64,000 nt of DNA from Butyricicoccus sp. OM04-18BH (lineage in GTDB: Bacteria; Bacillota; Clostridia; Oscillospirales; Butyricicoccaceae), in contig NZ_QULN01000005.1 in the NCBI RefSeq assembly GCF_003481705.1, forward strand, positions 70,215 to 134,214. The letters run 5' to 3'. Positions 16,622 through 27,240 of this stretch are shown here, piece by piece. Position 1 is the first letter of the stretch. Each line of letters opens with the position of its first letter. The position numbers and the translations under genes are program-made. The notes beneath the pieces are model-generated. The model was not told where the DNA came from. It did not search any database and saw nothing but the letters and a program-made list of their open reading frames with translations.

Positions 16622-18070
16622 ATGCAGAAAATCACATTTACAGAAAATCTCGCGCACAACATCGCGCTCATGCAGTCGGTATTCGAAGGCGACGACACAT
16701 TCATCGTGCGCGAGACGACGGGTCGGAACGGCCTGCACTGCGCAATGTTCTTCTTTGACGGCATGGTGGACTCGTTCACCATCAACGAAAGTCTGGTGCG
16801 GCCCGTCCTGCTGTCCGACAGGCGCCGCGCCTCGGCGGACGAGCTTGCCGGACGCATTTTGCAGGCGGATGACTGCCGCGTCGAGACCGACATGGACAAG
16901 GCGCTCGCCGCCTTTCTGTACGGTGACACGCTCGTGCTGACCGAAGGCGACGCGCGTGCTCTGGTCGTCAACACAAAGGGCTTCGCCCGGCGTTCGCCCG
17001 AGGAGCCGGAAAACGAGCGCGTGCTGTCCGGTCCGCGCGAGGGCTTTACCGAATGCTTCATGCCAAACCTTGCGCTCATCCGCCGCCGCGTGCGCGATAC
17101 GCGGCTCAAATTCAGCTTTCTGCGCGTCGGCGGCCGCACGAACACCGCAGTCTGCCTGTGCTATATCGACGGACTGTGTCCCGGCCCGCTCGTCGACGAG
17201 ATGCGGACAAGACTCAGCGTCCTCGAGCTCGACAGCGTGCTCGACGCGAACTATATCGCGGAATGCCTGTGCGACCACCGATTTTCGCCCTTCCCCACCC
17301 TCGGCACGACCGAGCGGCCGGATGTCGCGGCCTCGCGGCTGCTCGAGGGGCGGTGCGCACTCGTCGTGGACGGCAGTCCGGTCGTGCTGACCGCACCGCA
17401 CCTGCTTCAGGAATGCTTTCAGTCGAACGACGACTACTATATCAGCTTTCTCCGGACCAACGTATCGCGCGTGCTGCGCACACTCGGCTTTTTCTGCTCG
17501 GTGACGATACCGGCGGTGTACACCGCTCTGCTGCTCTATCACCGCGAGCTCGTCCCGGCGCGGCTGCTGTTCGCTATCACGGCGGCGCAGAGAGGGGTTC
17601 CCCTGCCGGTCGGGTGGGAGGTGCTGCTGCTGCTCTTCGTGCTCGAGGTGCTGCGTGAAGCCGGTGCACGCACGCCCGGCGCGATGGGGCAGACCATGAG
17701 CATCGTCGGCGGCCTTGTGCTCGGGCAGGCGGCGGTCTCGGCGCGGTTTTCCGCCGCCCCCACGGTCATCGTCGTAGCGGTGGCCGGTGTGACCGGACTG
17801 ATGGCTCCCCGCCTTCAGACAGCCGCGCTCTGGCTGCGGTTCGCCCTGCTCGGGGCGGCCGCCGCAGGCGGTCTGTACGGCGTGGGGCTGGTGCTCTCGC
17901 TCACGCTCGTCCTGCTGTGCCGCATGAGCTCGTGCGGCGTTCCCTACCTCATCAACCTCGTGCCGCGCGTCGAGACCGATTCCGAGGATGCCTGGCTGCG
18001 CGTGCCGTGGTACCGCATGAAATACGACCGTTTTTCCTTTTTCCGCACTGCGGGGAGGAAGAGACCATGA
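16622..18070 (+). CDS. Spore germination receptor subunit A (GerAA/SpoVAF-like)
   Basis: A 482-residue inner-spore-membrane protein. Residues 1-290 form the soluble N-terminal part (NYIAECLCDHRFSPFPTLGTTERPD is a strong GerA-family segment). The C-terminal membrane part has the hallmark PLPVGWEVLLLLFVLEVLRE and AGARTPGAMGQTMSIVGGL motifs. GerA-type A subunits work with B and C subunits to sense nutrient germinants. The two downstream genes are the partners, and the stop codon overlaps the next start (ATGA). The ribosome site GGGGTG is 7 nt from the ATG. Confidence 0.92.
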   Translation: MQKITFTENLAHNIALMQSVFEGDDTFIVRETTGRNGLHCAMFFFDGMVDSFTINESLVRPVLLSDRRRASADELAGRILQADDCRVETDMDKALAAFLYGDTLVLTEGDARALVVNTKGFARRSPEEPENERVLSGPREGFTECFMPNLALIRRRVRDTRLKFSFLRVGGRTNTAVCLCYIDGLCPGPLVDEMRTRLSVLELDSVLDANYIAECLCDHRFSPFPTLGTTERPDVAASRLLEGRCALVVDGSPVVLTAPHLLQECFQSNDDYYISFLRTNVSRVLRTLGFFCSVTIPAVYTALLLYHRELVPARLLFAITAAQRGVPLPVGWEVLLLLFVLEVLREAGARTPGAMGQTMSIVGGLVLGQAAVSARFSAAPTVIVVAVAGVTGLMAPRLQTAALWLRFALLGAAAAGGLYGVGLVLSLTLVLLCRMSSCGVPYLINLVPRVETDSEDAWLRVPWYRMKYDRFSFFRTAGRKRP

Positions 18071-18696
18071 AAAAGCTGCTGCTTCTTCTCCCTCTCGCTC
18101 TGCTGTGCGGCTGCGCACGCGAACCCTCTCCGGTCTCCGCACTCGCGCTCGACCGCGCCGGGAACGGCTGTCGCCTCACCGCAGAGCTCGTCCGGCAGGA
18201 CACGCCCGAAGACGCCGCCGTTCCCTCCTGTCTCGCCGCACAGGGCGACAGCTTCACCGACGCGCTGCACGCGCTCGAGGGACTGCTCCCGGGCGAGCTG
18301 TATCTGTCGCACGCGCAGGTGCTCCTGCTGAGCGAGCAGGCCGCCGAGGACGATATGACGCCGCTCGCGGAATATCTGTGCCGGGATAACGACATCCGGC
18401 TCAATCTCCGGTGCGCCGTCGTGCGCGGCGGCGCGGCGTCCGACCTGCTCGAAAACGACGAGGAGGTCTATGCGCTGAGCGACCTGCTCGACCGCGCCGC
18501 CGAGACCGGCACGCTGCCCGATATGCCGCTGTACCGCGTTACCGAGGCGCTCGAGACCGACGGCACGGCCATCCTGCCCTCGCTTTCGCTCGACCGCTTC
18601 GGACAGACCGCCCCGTCCGGGACAGCGGTGTTCACGAAAGGAAAACTGAGCTGCTTTCTCGACGGCGGCGTGATCGGAGGCGAGCGCTTTGCCTGA
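18067..18696 (+). CDS. GerC-like germination lipoprotein, short form
   Basis: A 209-residue lipoprotein. The lipobox LLCGC is at about residues 12-17 (Cys17 lipidated). The sequence around GELYLSHAQVLLLSEQAAEDDMTPLAEYLCRDNDIR matches the N-terminal domain of Ger(x)C proteins (where the usual text is hakvivigeela..gl...ld.l.rd.eir). Full-length GerC proteins have about 350-400 residues in three domains; this one ends after the first domain plus part of the second, with no frameshifted remainder recognised downstream. It overlaps gerA (ATGA) and the next gene by 8 bp. Confidence 0.75.
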   Translation: MKKLLLLLPLALLCGCAREPSPVSALALDRAGNGCRLTAELVRQDTPEDAAVPSCLAAQGDSFTDALHALEGLLPGELYLSHAQVLLLSEQAAEDDMTPLAEYLCRDNDIRLNLRCAVVRGGAASDLLENDEEVYALSDLLDRAAETGTLPDMPLYRVTEALETDGTAILPSLSLDRFGQTAPSGTAVFTKGKLSCFLDGGVIGGERFA

Positions 18697-19495
18697 CAGA
18701 CTGTTTCCCCGATGGTGCGGTGCGCTGTTCGCGCTCCTGCCGCTCAGTGAAATCCTGTACCTCCCGACGGACGCGCAGTCGCTCTACGCCGCAGCGGCGG
18801 CCTGTGCGGTGGCCGGACTGCTCGCCGCCGGAGCGGCACGCCTCTCGGGGGCTGTCGCGGCGCGGCCGGGCGTGCAGCTCCTGCTCGCGCTCGCAGCGCT
18901 CTTTCCGCTCGTGTGCTCGCTCTCGCGCATGAGCAGCTTTCTCCGCGCGACCGTGTTTACGCGCGTGCCGCTGTGGGTGCTCTGCCTCACGCTGACGCTC
19001 TGCGCCCTTGCGCACGCGCTGAGCGGACTGAATGTCTGCGCGATGTGGGCGCTGCCTGCGGTGTTTCTTACAGGGACGGTAGCGGTGCTGTCCGGTCTGC
19101 TGACCGCAGGTGAGCTGCGGCTCTCGCGTCTCGCCGCACCGACAGCGGCACTCCTGCCGCAGTTCTGGTCGCTGCTGCGCCTGCTGCTGCCGGGCACGCT
19201 CATCCTCGCGCTCTCGCTGCGCGACAGCAGTCTTGCCGGGGCGGCCTCGCGCGGCCTCACGGCAGGCGGCGCGCTGCTTGCGCTGCTGTCGCTTCGCACG
19301 GTGCTGCTGCTCGGGACGCATACCGCCGCCCTGCTGCCCTATCCGAACTTCTCCGCCGCCGGGCTTGCCGCGATCGGGGATTTCGCCCGCCACGGCGAGG
19401 TCTTTTTCGCGGTGCCGCTCATTCTGTGCGAGACCGGGCGCTGCGCCGCGCTCATGAGCGTGATCCTGCGCGTGCTGCCGAAGCGGCGCAGCTGA
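18689..19495 (+). CDS. GerB-like germination permease subunit, reduced
   Basis: A 268-residue, very hydrophobic protein with about eight membrane segments. It starts at TTG 18689 behind GGAGG. The C-terminal stretch LLPYPNFSAAGLAAIGDFARHGEVFF aligns with the conserved end of GerAB-type amino-acid-permease-like subunits (YPs..a...iGdfleR.E.lf). The usual family length is about 365 residues, so one or two helices appear lost. Gene order A-C-B with short overlaps supports it as the third receptor subunit. Identification rests mainly on context plus this motif. Confidence 0.62.
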   Translation: MPDRLFPRWCGALFALLPLSEILYLPTDAQSLYAAAAACAVAGLLAAGAARLSGAVAARPGVQLLLALAALFPLVCSLSRMSSFLRATVFTRVPLWVLCLTLTLCALAHALSGLNVCAMWALPAVFLTGTVAVLSGLLTAGELRLSRLAAPTAALLPQFWSLLRLLLPGTLILALSLRDSSLAGAASRGLTAGGALLALLSLRTVLLLGTHTAALLPYPNFSAAGLAAIGDFARHGEVFFAVPLILCETGRCAALMSVILRVLPKRRS

Positions 19496-19498
19496 GGC

Positions 19499-19527
19499 TT
19501 GTTTTCCCTTTCCCGTTCTGCTATACT
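19499..19527 (+). promoter_or_regulatory. Promoter of the ArsC/Spx-like gene
   Basis: -35 TTGTTT (19499-19504), 17-nt spacer and -10 TATACT (19522-19527), 28 nt before the ATG. It overlaps the end of the ger operon, giving independent vegetative transcription. Confidence 0.7.
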
Positions 19528-19555
19528 TGATTCAGCAGAGCAAAGGAGAACGAGC

Positions 19556-19891
19556 ATGAACATTCAGATTTTCGGCAAAAACAAGTGTTTCGACACCAAA
19601 AAGGCACAGCGCTGGTTCAAGGAGCGCGGCATCAAATTCCAGATGATCGACCTTGCGCAGAAGGGCATGAGCAAGGGTGAGCTTGACAGCGTACTGCGGG
19701 CGGTCGGCGGTCTTGACGCGCTCATCGACGAGAAGAGCCGCGGCTATGCGTCGCTCGCATACCTCGCCTACGACGAGGACAGGAAGGAAAAGCTGCTTGA
19801 GGACGGCACGCTGATGAAAACGCCGGTCGTGCGGAACGGCAGACAGGCGACGGTCGGGTACTGTCCGGAGGTCTGGGAGAAGTGGGAATGA
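19556..19891 (+). CDS. ArsC/Spx-family thioredoxin-fold protein
   Basis: A 111-residue protein of the arsenate reductase/Spx superfamily. It starts MNIQIFGKNKCFDTKKAQRW, with a single Cys followed by FDT (CxxT rather than the CxxC of Spx). It continues with a helical insertion and the conserved LMKTPVVRNGRQATVGY, the cis-proline/substrate segment. Such YusI/ArsC-like proteins are often of unknown role; reductase activity on arsenate or glutaredoxin-like function is possible. ATG 19556 is preceded by AAAGGAG. Confidence 0.85.
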   Translation: MNIQIFGKNKCFDTKKAQRWFKERGIKFQMIDLAQKGMSKGELDSVLRAVGGLDALIDEKSRGYASLAYLAYDEDRKEKLLEDGTLMKTPVVRNGRQATVGYCPEVWEKWE

Positions 19892-19909
19892 GTTCCCGCT
19901 TCTTTTTCT

Positions 19910-20190
19910 TCTTTACCCTCTGCTGAGGGTAAACCTTCCGCCGTCTGGCGGCGGAGACAAAAGGGGGATAAGACACCAATATGGTTTCTTATCCCCCTCT
20001 TGACTCCCCCTAATCTTCCTTTGCGCCGACACATCGGAGATGTGCGGCGAAACGGGGGACGGGGGCTCGGTTCCGGGCGTCATTTCGCTCATGGGTGGCT
20101 GTAATGCCCTGAGGTTACTTTGCGTAAACCGCCGCGCATGACAGTGCGCGGCCAGTCGGTGCAGAGTGCTTACTCCCGTCGCTGCGAGTC
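19910..20190. repeat. Family C GC-rich structured repeat (copy C3), non-coding
   Basis: The gap between the ArsC-like gene and dnaJ holds one unit of family C. The left part ttaccctctgctgagggtaa..ccttccgccg matches C2. The central hairpin has arms gggggataaga and tcttatccccc around accaatatggt, where C1 and C2 have gggacagga/tcctgtccc. The right flank cttgactccccctaatcttcctttgcgc and the following gacacatcggagatgtg hairpin match C1. No gene is visible. Confidence 0.75.
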
Positions 20191-20201
20191 ACTGTGAATA
20201 C

Positions 20202-20240
20202 AAAAAGAGAGTGCGGACTTTTTCGTCTGCACTCTCTTTT
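20202..20240. terminator. Intrinsic terminator after dnaJ
   Basis: AAAAAGAGAGTGC pairs with GCACTCTCTTTT around a 14-nt loop that itself contains gac/gtc. It is suited to stop the minus-strand heat-shock operon. Confidence 0.85.
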
Positions 20241-20250
20241 GCTTTGTTCT

Positions 20251-21402
20251 TTATTTGTCCTTCAGGGCGTCCTTGACCTTATCCCAGAAGCTCTTGCGCT
20301 TGATCTGGTTTTCGTCGGTCGAGGTCTCCTCGAACTCGCGCAGCAGCTTTTTCTGCTTGTCGGTGAGGTTCTTCGGAACTTCGATATTGACGCGGACATA
20401 CTGATCGCCTCGGCCTCGGCCGTTGACGTTCTGGATGCCCTTGCCGCGCATGCGGAACATCGTGCCGGTCTGGGTTCCCTCCGGTACCTTGTACTCGACA
20501 CGGCCGTCGATGGTCGGCACCTGAAGCGTATCACCGAGCGCCGCCTGCGCGAACGAGATCGGGATTTCAACATAGACATCCGAGCCGTCACGGGTGAAGA
20601 TCGGATGCGGACGGATCGTGACCGTTACATACAGATCACCTGCCGGGCCGCCGTTTGCGCCGGCGTTGCCCTGACCGCGCTGCTGGATGGACTGGCCGTC
20701 GTCGATGCCGGCCGGGATGTTGACCTTGAACTTGCGCGTCTTGCGCACGCGGCCCTGACCGCCGCACTTCGGACACGGCTTCTTGATGATCTTGCCGGTG
20801 CCGCGGCAGTTCGGGCAGGCGCCCTGCGTCTGGAACATGCCGAGCGGCGTGCGCTGGGTCTGGGTCACGACGCCGGTGCCGCGGCAGTTCGGGCAGGTCT
20901 CCGCCGTCGTGCCCTTGGCCGCGCCTGTGCCGCCGCAGTCGCCACAGGTCTCGATGCGCTCGACCGTGATCTCCTTTTCGCAGCCGAAGGCCGCCTCCTC
21001 GAAGGACAGGACAACGGTCTGGCGAATGGATTCGCCGCGCTGCGGTGCGTTGCGGCGCTGCGAACGGCCGCCGCCGAAGCCGCCGCCGAAGAACGAACCG
21101 AACAGGTCGCCGAGGTCGCCCATGTCGAAGCCGCCGCCGAAACCGCCTGCGCCTGCACCGCCGCCGTAGCTCGGGTCGACGCCTGCAAAGCCGAACTGGT
21201 CGTACTTTGCGCGCTTGTCCTTGTCGGACAGCACCTCATACGCCTCGTTGACCTCCTTGAACTTGTCGGCCGCCTCGGGATTATCCTTGTTGAGGTCGGG
21301 GTGGTACTTGCGAGCCAGCTTGCGGTACGCCTTTTTCAGCTCGTCCTCGCCCGCGCCCTTCTGCACGCCGAGCACCTCGTAATAGTCTCTTTTGTCTGCC
21401 AT
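20251..21402 (-). CDS. dnaJ: Chaperone protein DnaJ (Hsp40)
   Basis: A 383-residue type I Hsp40, the co-chaperone that delivers unfolded clients to DnaK and stimulates its ATPase. The J domain (residues 1-70) includes the HPD motif in [10 protein letters not shown]. The Gly/Phe-rich region spans about 72-110 ([12 protein letters not shown]). Four zinc-finger repeats follow ([32 protein letters not shown]), then the C-terminal substrate domains. The start at 21402 ([12 protein letters not shown]) is the family start; upstream in-frame sequence is not conserved. It is the last gene of the hrcA operon. Confidence 0.97.
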   Translation of the reverse strand: MADKRDYYEVLGVQKGAGEDELKKAYRKLARKYHPDLNKDNPEAADKFKEVNEAYEVLSDKDKRAKYDQFGFAGVDPSYGGGAGAGGFGGGFDMGDLGDLFGSFFGGGFGGGRSQRRNAPQRGESIRQTVVLSFEEAAFGCEKEITVERIETCGDCGGTGAAKGTTAETCPNCRGTGVVTQTQRTPLGMFQTQGACPNCRGTGKIIKKPCPKCGGQGRVRKTRKFKVNIPAGIDDGQSIQQRGQGNAGANGGPAGDLYVTVTIRPHPIFTRDGSDVYVEIPISFAQAALGDTLQVPTIDGRVEYKVPEGTQTGTMFRMRGKGIQNVNGRGRGDQYVRVNIEVPKNLTDKQKKLLREFEETSTDENQIKRKSFWDKVKDALKDK

Positions 21403-21508
21403 AAAAATATCACCTGTACACGCGGACAGGCGCACCGAAGCGCGCCTCTCCCATCGGCTTTCAGCAGCGGGGAGCATTCCCCGTGCTGCTGATGCCTCAT
21501 TCTATGAA

Positions 21509-23377
<1,869 letters not shown>

Positions 23378-23404
23378 TTAGGATTTAGTTTGCTTTGTTA
23401 ACAA

Positions 23405-23941
23405 TTAGTTGGCTACTTTCACCATCGCGTGGCGGATGACCTTGTCGCCGATCTGGAAGCCCTGCTGGAAGGTTTCCGCGATGACGTTTTCGCCGAGCGA
23501 CTCGTCCTCCACGTGCATCACTGCGTTATGGAAATTCGGGTCGAAGGCGGTTCCGGCCGCCGCGTCGATGACGGCGACATTGATGCCCTTGAGGCTCTCA
23601 ACGAGCTGCGTCATGGTCATCTCGACGCCCTTTTTATACTCAGTGTCCGCGGTCTCTGCCTTAAGCGCGCGCTCGAGGTTGTCATACGTCGGCAGAAGCG
23701 CGGTGACGGCGCGGCTTACCGCGTCGGTGTACGCCTGCTCGCGCTCACGCTGGCTGCGCTTGCGGAAGTTGTCATATTCTGCCGCCATGCGGAGATAGCG
23801 GTCGTTGAGGTCGTTGTACTTCGCCTCCCAGTCGGCCGCAGGCGTCTTTGCCTCCGCCGGCTGTTCGGTCTTTTCCTCCGAAGCCTGCTTTGCCTCGGTC
23901 TGTTCGGTCTCAGCCTGTTCCGGCTGCTTCTTCTTACTCAT
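23405..23941 (-). CDS. grpE: Nucleotide exchange factor GrpE
   Basis: A 178-residue DnaK nucleotide exchange factor. Residues 1-40 are a charged, Glu/Lys/Ala-rich tail, residues about 40-90 the long coiled coil (DLNDRYLRMAAEYDNFRKR), and the C-terminal beta domain has NFHNAVMHVEDESLGENVI and GFQIGDKVIRHAMVKVAN. All are standard GrpE features. GGAGG precedes the ATG. It lies between hrcA and dnaK. Confidence 0.96.
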   Translation of the reverse strand: MSKKKQPEQAETEQTEAKQASEEKTEQPAEAKTPAADWEAKYNDLNDRYLRMAAEYDNFRKRSQREREQAYTDAVSRAVTALLPTYDNLERALKAETADTEYKKGVEMTMTQLVESLKGINVAVIDAAAGTAFDPNFHNAVMHVEDESLGENVIAETFQQGFQIGDKVIRHAMVKVAN

Positions 23942-23956
23942 TTCTGGATGCCTCCG

Positions 23957-25006
23957 TCAGTGTTTTGGATCTTTATCGTCTAAAAACGTTTCGGCGATCA
24001 GCCGGTTCAGTCCCTTTGCGAAGCGGCTGAGCTGGGCGGACAGCTTTGCATAGTCCATGCGCGTCGGACCTACGATGCCGATCGCACCCTGTCCGATCTT
24101 GCCGATGTCATATTTTGCGTAGATCGCTGAAGTCTCACTCAGCGGATTTTCACCGTTTTCCGGACCGATGAAAAACTGGATGCCGTCGATCTTTCTGGTC
24201 GCCGGCAGCAGATGCCTGCTGTCGTCCTCCATATAATCGAGCAGCGTCTGCGCCTTTTTCGTATCGCGGTATTCCGGAAAGCGCAGCAGCTTGCTTGTGC
24301 CGTCAAGGTAGACCTTCTGGTCGCTCAGCTCCGCGATCAGCTCGGCGATGTATTCGGCCACCGGCGCGAGCAACGCGGTCAGGCCTGCGGCCCGGCGCAC
24401 GATGTCGAAGCGTTCGGCCGTGATGTTCGAGAGCGGCAGACCGGTGAGGGTCTGGTTGAGCACATAGGTCAGAAGCTCCGCCTCGTCCTTGGTGACCTCC
24501 GAGACCGTCCGGACCATTTTGTTCTTGACGGTGCCCGAGTCGGTCACAACGACGATGACAAAATTCATTTTGTCCACCGCGATGATCTCGAACTGGCGGA
24601 TCGAGATCTGCGCGAGCGCGGGGGTGATCGCGACCGATGCGTAATTGGTCAGCGAGGTGAGCAGCCTGCCTGCCTCCTGCACCAGATGGTCGAGCTCACG
24701 CACCTTTGCGAGTACGGTCTGCTGAAGAGCCGCACCGTCGTCGTCTGCTGTCTCGCCCGGCTTTTCCATCAGCTCGTCGACGTACAGGCGGTAGCCCTGC
24801 GGCGAGGGGATGCGTCCGGCCGAGGTGTGCGGCTTTTCGAGATACCCCATCTCCTCGAGCTCACTCATCTCGTTGCGGATGGTAGCGGACGAAAACGGCA
24901 GCTCGTGCCCTTCGGTGAGCGCCTTGGAGCCGACCGGTTCTGCCGTTCGGATGTAGTCTCCGATGATGGCCTTTAGTATCTGCTTTTTTCTTGCTGACAG
25001 CTCCAC
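23957..25006 (-). CDS. hrcA: Heat-inducible transcription repressor HrcA
   Basis: A 349-residue repressor of class I heat-shock genes. The N-terminal winged helix (residues about 1-75) contains KKQILKAIIGDYIRTAEPVGS and SSATIRNEMSELEEMGYL. A GAF-like core and the C-terminal GIVGPTRMDYAKLSAQL motif follow. It uses a GTG start (25006) with AAGGAG 8 nt upstream. HrcA binds CIRCE, and a perfect CIRCE lies just in front of this gene, so the operon is autoregulated. Confidence 0.97.
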   Translation of the reverse strand: MELSARKKQILKAIIGDYIRTAEPVGSKALTEGHELPFSSATIRNEMSELEEMGYLEKPHTSAGRIPSPQGYRLYVDELMEKPGETADDDGAALQQTVLAKVRELDHLVQEAGRLLTSLTNYASVAITPALAQISIRQFEIIAVDKMNFVIVVVTDSGTVKNKMVRTVSEVTKDEAELLTYVLNQTLTGLPLSNITAERFDIVRRAAGLTALLAPVAEYIAELIAELSDQKVYLDGTSKLLRFPEYRDTKKAQTLLDYMEDDSRHLLPATRKIDGIQFFIGPENGENPLSETSAIYAKYDIGKIGQGAIGIVGPTRMDYAKLSAQLSRFAKGLNRLIAETFLDDKDPKH

Positions 25007-25039
25007 CGATGCGGACTCCTTTCGTATCTGTTTTTTCTT

Positions 25040-25099
25040 TTAGCACTCCATCTCTCTGAGTGCTAAACATAATTTATCACCACTGCGCCCTAATGTCAA
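25040..25099 (-). promoter_or_regulatory. CIRCE operator and promoter of the hrcA-grpE-dnaK-dnaJ operon
   Basis: A perfect CIRCE inverted repeat TTAGCACTC-N9-GAGTGCTAA occupies 25040-25066. The minus-strand promoter has -35 TTGACA (25094-25099) and -10 TAAATT (25071-25076), 17 nt apart, so CIRCE begins right at the transcription start. Confidence 0.96.
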
Positions 25100-25149
25100 G
25101 TGTCGTTTGTGAATAAAATGTAAAAGCTTCATCCTGAACGATAACTTTT

Positions 25150-25432
25150 TTGAAAAATGCAGAAAAAGGGCGGTGCCCTTTCTGGCGCACCGCCCTTCCC
25201 ATTGCTAATCTCCTGCCGCATTTTGCCTTCGGCAAAACAGGCAGGACAGGCGCTCCGCAGAGCGCCGCATAAAAATCCCCGTAAAAGTCCGGCTCTGCCG
25301 GACTTTTACTCCACTGCCTCGGGACACGTGTCCCGAGCCGCCCCTGCCGTGCAGGGGCGAGGGGGGTATCCCCTCCGGTTTCTGCGGAACCGGAGGGGTA
25401 TCCAGGGGGGACAGCGTCCCCCCTGGAGTCTA
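25150..25432. repeat. Tandem array of about eight perfect hairpins, non-coding
   Basis: The gap between the CIRCE promoter and the oxidoreductase gene is filled with consecutive short inverted repeats. In order they are: aagggcggtgc..gcaccgccctt, ttttgcc/ggcaaaa, ggcgctc/gagcgcc, aaaagtccgg/ccggactttt, ctcgggacac/gtgtcccgag, cgcccctgc/gcaggggcg, cccctccggtt/aaccggagggg and ccagggggga/tccccccctgg. The last ends 6 bp from the stop codon of the oxidoreductase gene, so part may serve as a terminator. No open reading frame is credible. Confidence 0.8.
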
Positions 25433-25437
25433 GTGCG

Positions 25438-26457
25438 TTAGTACTTGACAGTCACCGGCTTGCCCGTATGGAACGAGTCGGTGATCGCATAGGTAACGAG
25501 CGTAGCCTTGGTGCCGTCGTAAACGGTCAGCTCCGGCTTGCGGCCCTTCTGGATGCAGTCGATGAAATCGACCATCTCGAGCAGATATGCCTCTGCAAAG
25601 CGCTGCGGGAAGTTCTCGATGATCTCCTGGCGTGCGCCGTACTGGTCGTATACCATGACGCGGTCCTTCCAGGGCACACCGGCAACACGAATGTGCGCTT
25701 CGGTGCCGACGATCTCGGTCTCGGTGTGGTAGCCGTGCGGCGCAGTACGGCCGACGTGCAGGAATGCAACCGTGCCGTTGTCGAACTTCAGCATCGCCAT
25801 GCCGGTCTCGGTGTCGCCGTTTTCGGCGAACTCCGGATGCTTGAAGGTGGTGCCTGCAGCATAAACCTCAGTGACCTCGCCGCCGAGGAACCAGCGCATC
25901 AGGTCGATGTCGTGGGACGCAGCGTCGATGAAGATGCCGCCCGAGGTCTTGGAGAACTTGATGCAGCTCTCGACCAGAGCCTCCGGGTCCAGACCGGTCG
26001 CCTTGACGAGATACGGCTTGCCGATGTGGCCTGCGTCGATCTGTGCCTTCGCATCTGCGTAGGACGGGTCGTAGCGGCGCATGAAGCCGAGGAAGAACAG
26101 CTTGTCCGGGTGACGCTCAACAGCGGCCTCGGCGCGCTTGCACTCCTCGAGAGAGCAGCCCAGCGGCTTGTCGGTGAACACATGCTTGCCGGCGTCGAGC
26201 GCGTACTCGATCATCCAGCAGTGCTCAGGCGACGAGGAAACGATAACGACAGCCTCGATGTCTGCCTCATCGACCATCTTCTTGTAATCGGTGGTGGTGT
26301 ACTCTACCTTGAGGTAGTCCTTCGCCCAGTCCAGCTCCTTCTGCTCGAGCGAGCAGGCAGCGACCAGCTTGCAGCCCGGGATCTTGAACGCGAGGTTCTG
26401 TGCGTGTACCGAGCCCAGACGGCCCAGACCTACAATACCGACTTTGATATCCTTCAT
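25438..26457 (-). CDS. Gfo/Idh/MocA oxidoreductase, inositol 2-dehydrogenase-like
   Basis: A 339-residue NAD-dependent dehydrogenase. The Rossmann motif GIVGLGRLGSVHAQNL is at residues 8-23. The catalytic Lys is in the EKP-equivalent TDKPLGCS (residue about 97), and the active-site segment GGIFIDAASHDIDLMRW carries the conserved Asp and His. It is closest by pattern to inositol/scyllo-inositol 2-dehydrogenases (IolG/IolX). No other inositol genes are adjacent, so the substrate is uncertain. AAAAGGAG precedes the ATG. It is monocistronic. Confidence 0.85.
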   Translation of the reverse strand: MKDIKVGIVGLGRLGSVHAQNLAFKIPGCKLVAACSLEQKELDWAKDYLKVEYTTTDYKKMVDEADIEAVVIVSSSPEHCWMIEYALDAGKHVFTDKPLGCSLEECKRAEAAVERHPDKLFFLGFMRRYDPSYADAKAQIDAGHIGKPYLVKATGLDPEALVESCIKFSKTSGGIFIDAASHDIDLMRWFLGGEVTEVYAAGTTFKHPEFAENGDTETGMAMLKFDNGTVAFLHVGRTAPHGYHTETEIVGTEAHIRVAGVPWKDRVMVYDQYGARQEIIENFPQRFAEAYLLEMVDFIDCIQKGRKPELTVYDGTKATLVTYAITDSFHTGKPVTVKY

Positions 26458-26532
26458 TGCAGTTTTCTCCTTTTCAGCACGGGTTTCTCTCTCATCAGGA
26501 GGTTTTCTCTTGCTTTTTTTGTTTCTGCAATC

Positions 26533-26562
26533 ATTTTACCACTCCCCACCGCCGTTTGGCAA
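26533..26562 (-). promoter_or_regulatory. Promoter of the Gfo/Idh/MocA gene
   Basis: On the minus strand -35 TTGCCA (26557-26562), 18-nt spacer and -10 TAAAAT (26533-26538). Confidence 0.6.
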
Positions 26563-26679
26563 GCAGACCCGTATCCGCGCGAAAATTTTCCGCGCATTAG
26601 CCGAATTGCGCATGGTTTTTATAGGCAAACCGCCCAAGGCCTTCGGGCGCGCCGCACGTTGCTGATTGTTCACTGTGCG

Positions 26680-27240
26680 TCACATATCTCCCGTCTTTTC
26701 GCTCGCGGGCGGTGCGGTCCGGATGCGCAGCGCCGGGCGCTCCGCCCCATCGTCCCCGTGCCCGTTTCCGGGCTTCTCGAGCATCTCGCACAGGCCCTCT
26801 GCCCTGCCGCTGTCGTGCGAGGCGACCGTGATGCTGACGTTTTCCTGTCCGTTCGCGTACTCCCGCTCGACCGCCTGCCGGACGGCGTCCCGCGCGTGCG
26901 TGAAGGGCGGCACGTACTCGCCCTTCGGCGGCTTTTCCCCGGAAACGCGCGTGCCGATCACCCAATCAAAGCGGTTGAGCGTGTATTCCACGCTCTCCTC
27001 CCCGTCCACGGTCACGCTCGAATACGGCTCGCACACCGCGTAAACGCTCGTCGTCGCCATCGCGCACAGCACCGCGGCGCACGCGGTCCACATGAGCGGA
27101 CGGCGGACACGGCGCCTGCCCGCGCTGAGCGTGATCTCCTGCCCTTTTCGAAAATTCTGCGCCGGAATCAGCCGGATCTGCCCGTCCTCGCACAGCACCG
27201 CCGCGCTTGTTTCTCTGATCTCGGTCACGACTGCGCGCAT
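26680..27240 (-). CDS. RsgI-like anti-sigma factor
   Basis: A 186-residue single-pass membrane protein. The cytoplasmic N-terminus (residues 1-40, VVTEIRETSAAVLCEDGQ and LIPAQNFRKGQEI) is the RsgI N-terminal sigma-binding domain. One membrane helix (about 50-68, MWTACAAVLCAMATTSVYAV) and an external domain of about 115 residues follow. External segment YSSVTVDGEESVEYTLNRFDWVIG-type text is conserved in RsgI proteins. Unlike cellulosome RsgIs of Clostridium thermocellum, no carbohydrate-binding module is attached. It overlaps sigI by 16 bp and should hold SigI inactive. Confidence 0.85.
   Translation of the reverse strand: MRAVVTEIRETSAAVLCEDGQIRLIPAQNFRKGQEITLSAGRRRVRRPLMWTACAAVLCAMATTSVYAVCEPYSSVTVDGEESVEYTLNRFDWVIGTRVSGEKPPKGEYVPPFTHARDAVRQAVEREYANGQENVSITVASHDSGRAEGLCEMLEKPGNGHGDDGAERPALRIRTAPPASEKTGDM

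Noticed and set aside
25150..25432. CRISPR array
   Set aside because: The repeated feature is hairpin form only. Stems differ in sequence, there are no constant repeats with spacers of fixed length, and no cas genes are present. The same holds for families B and C.
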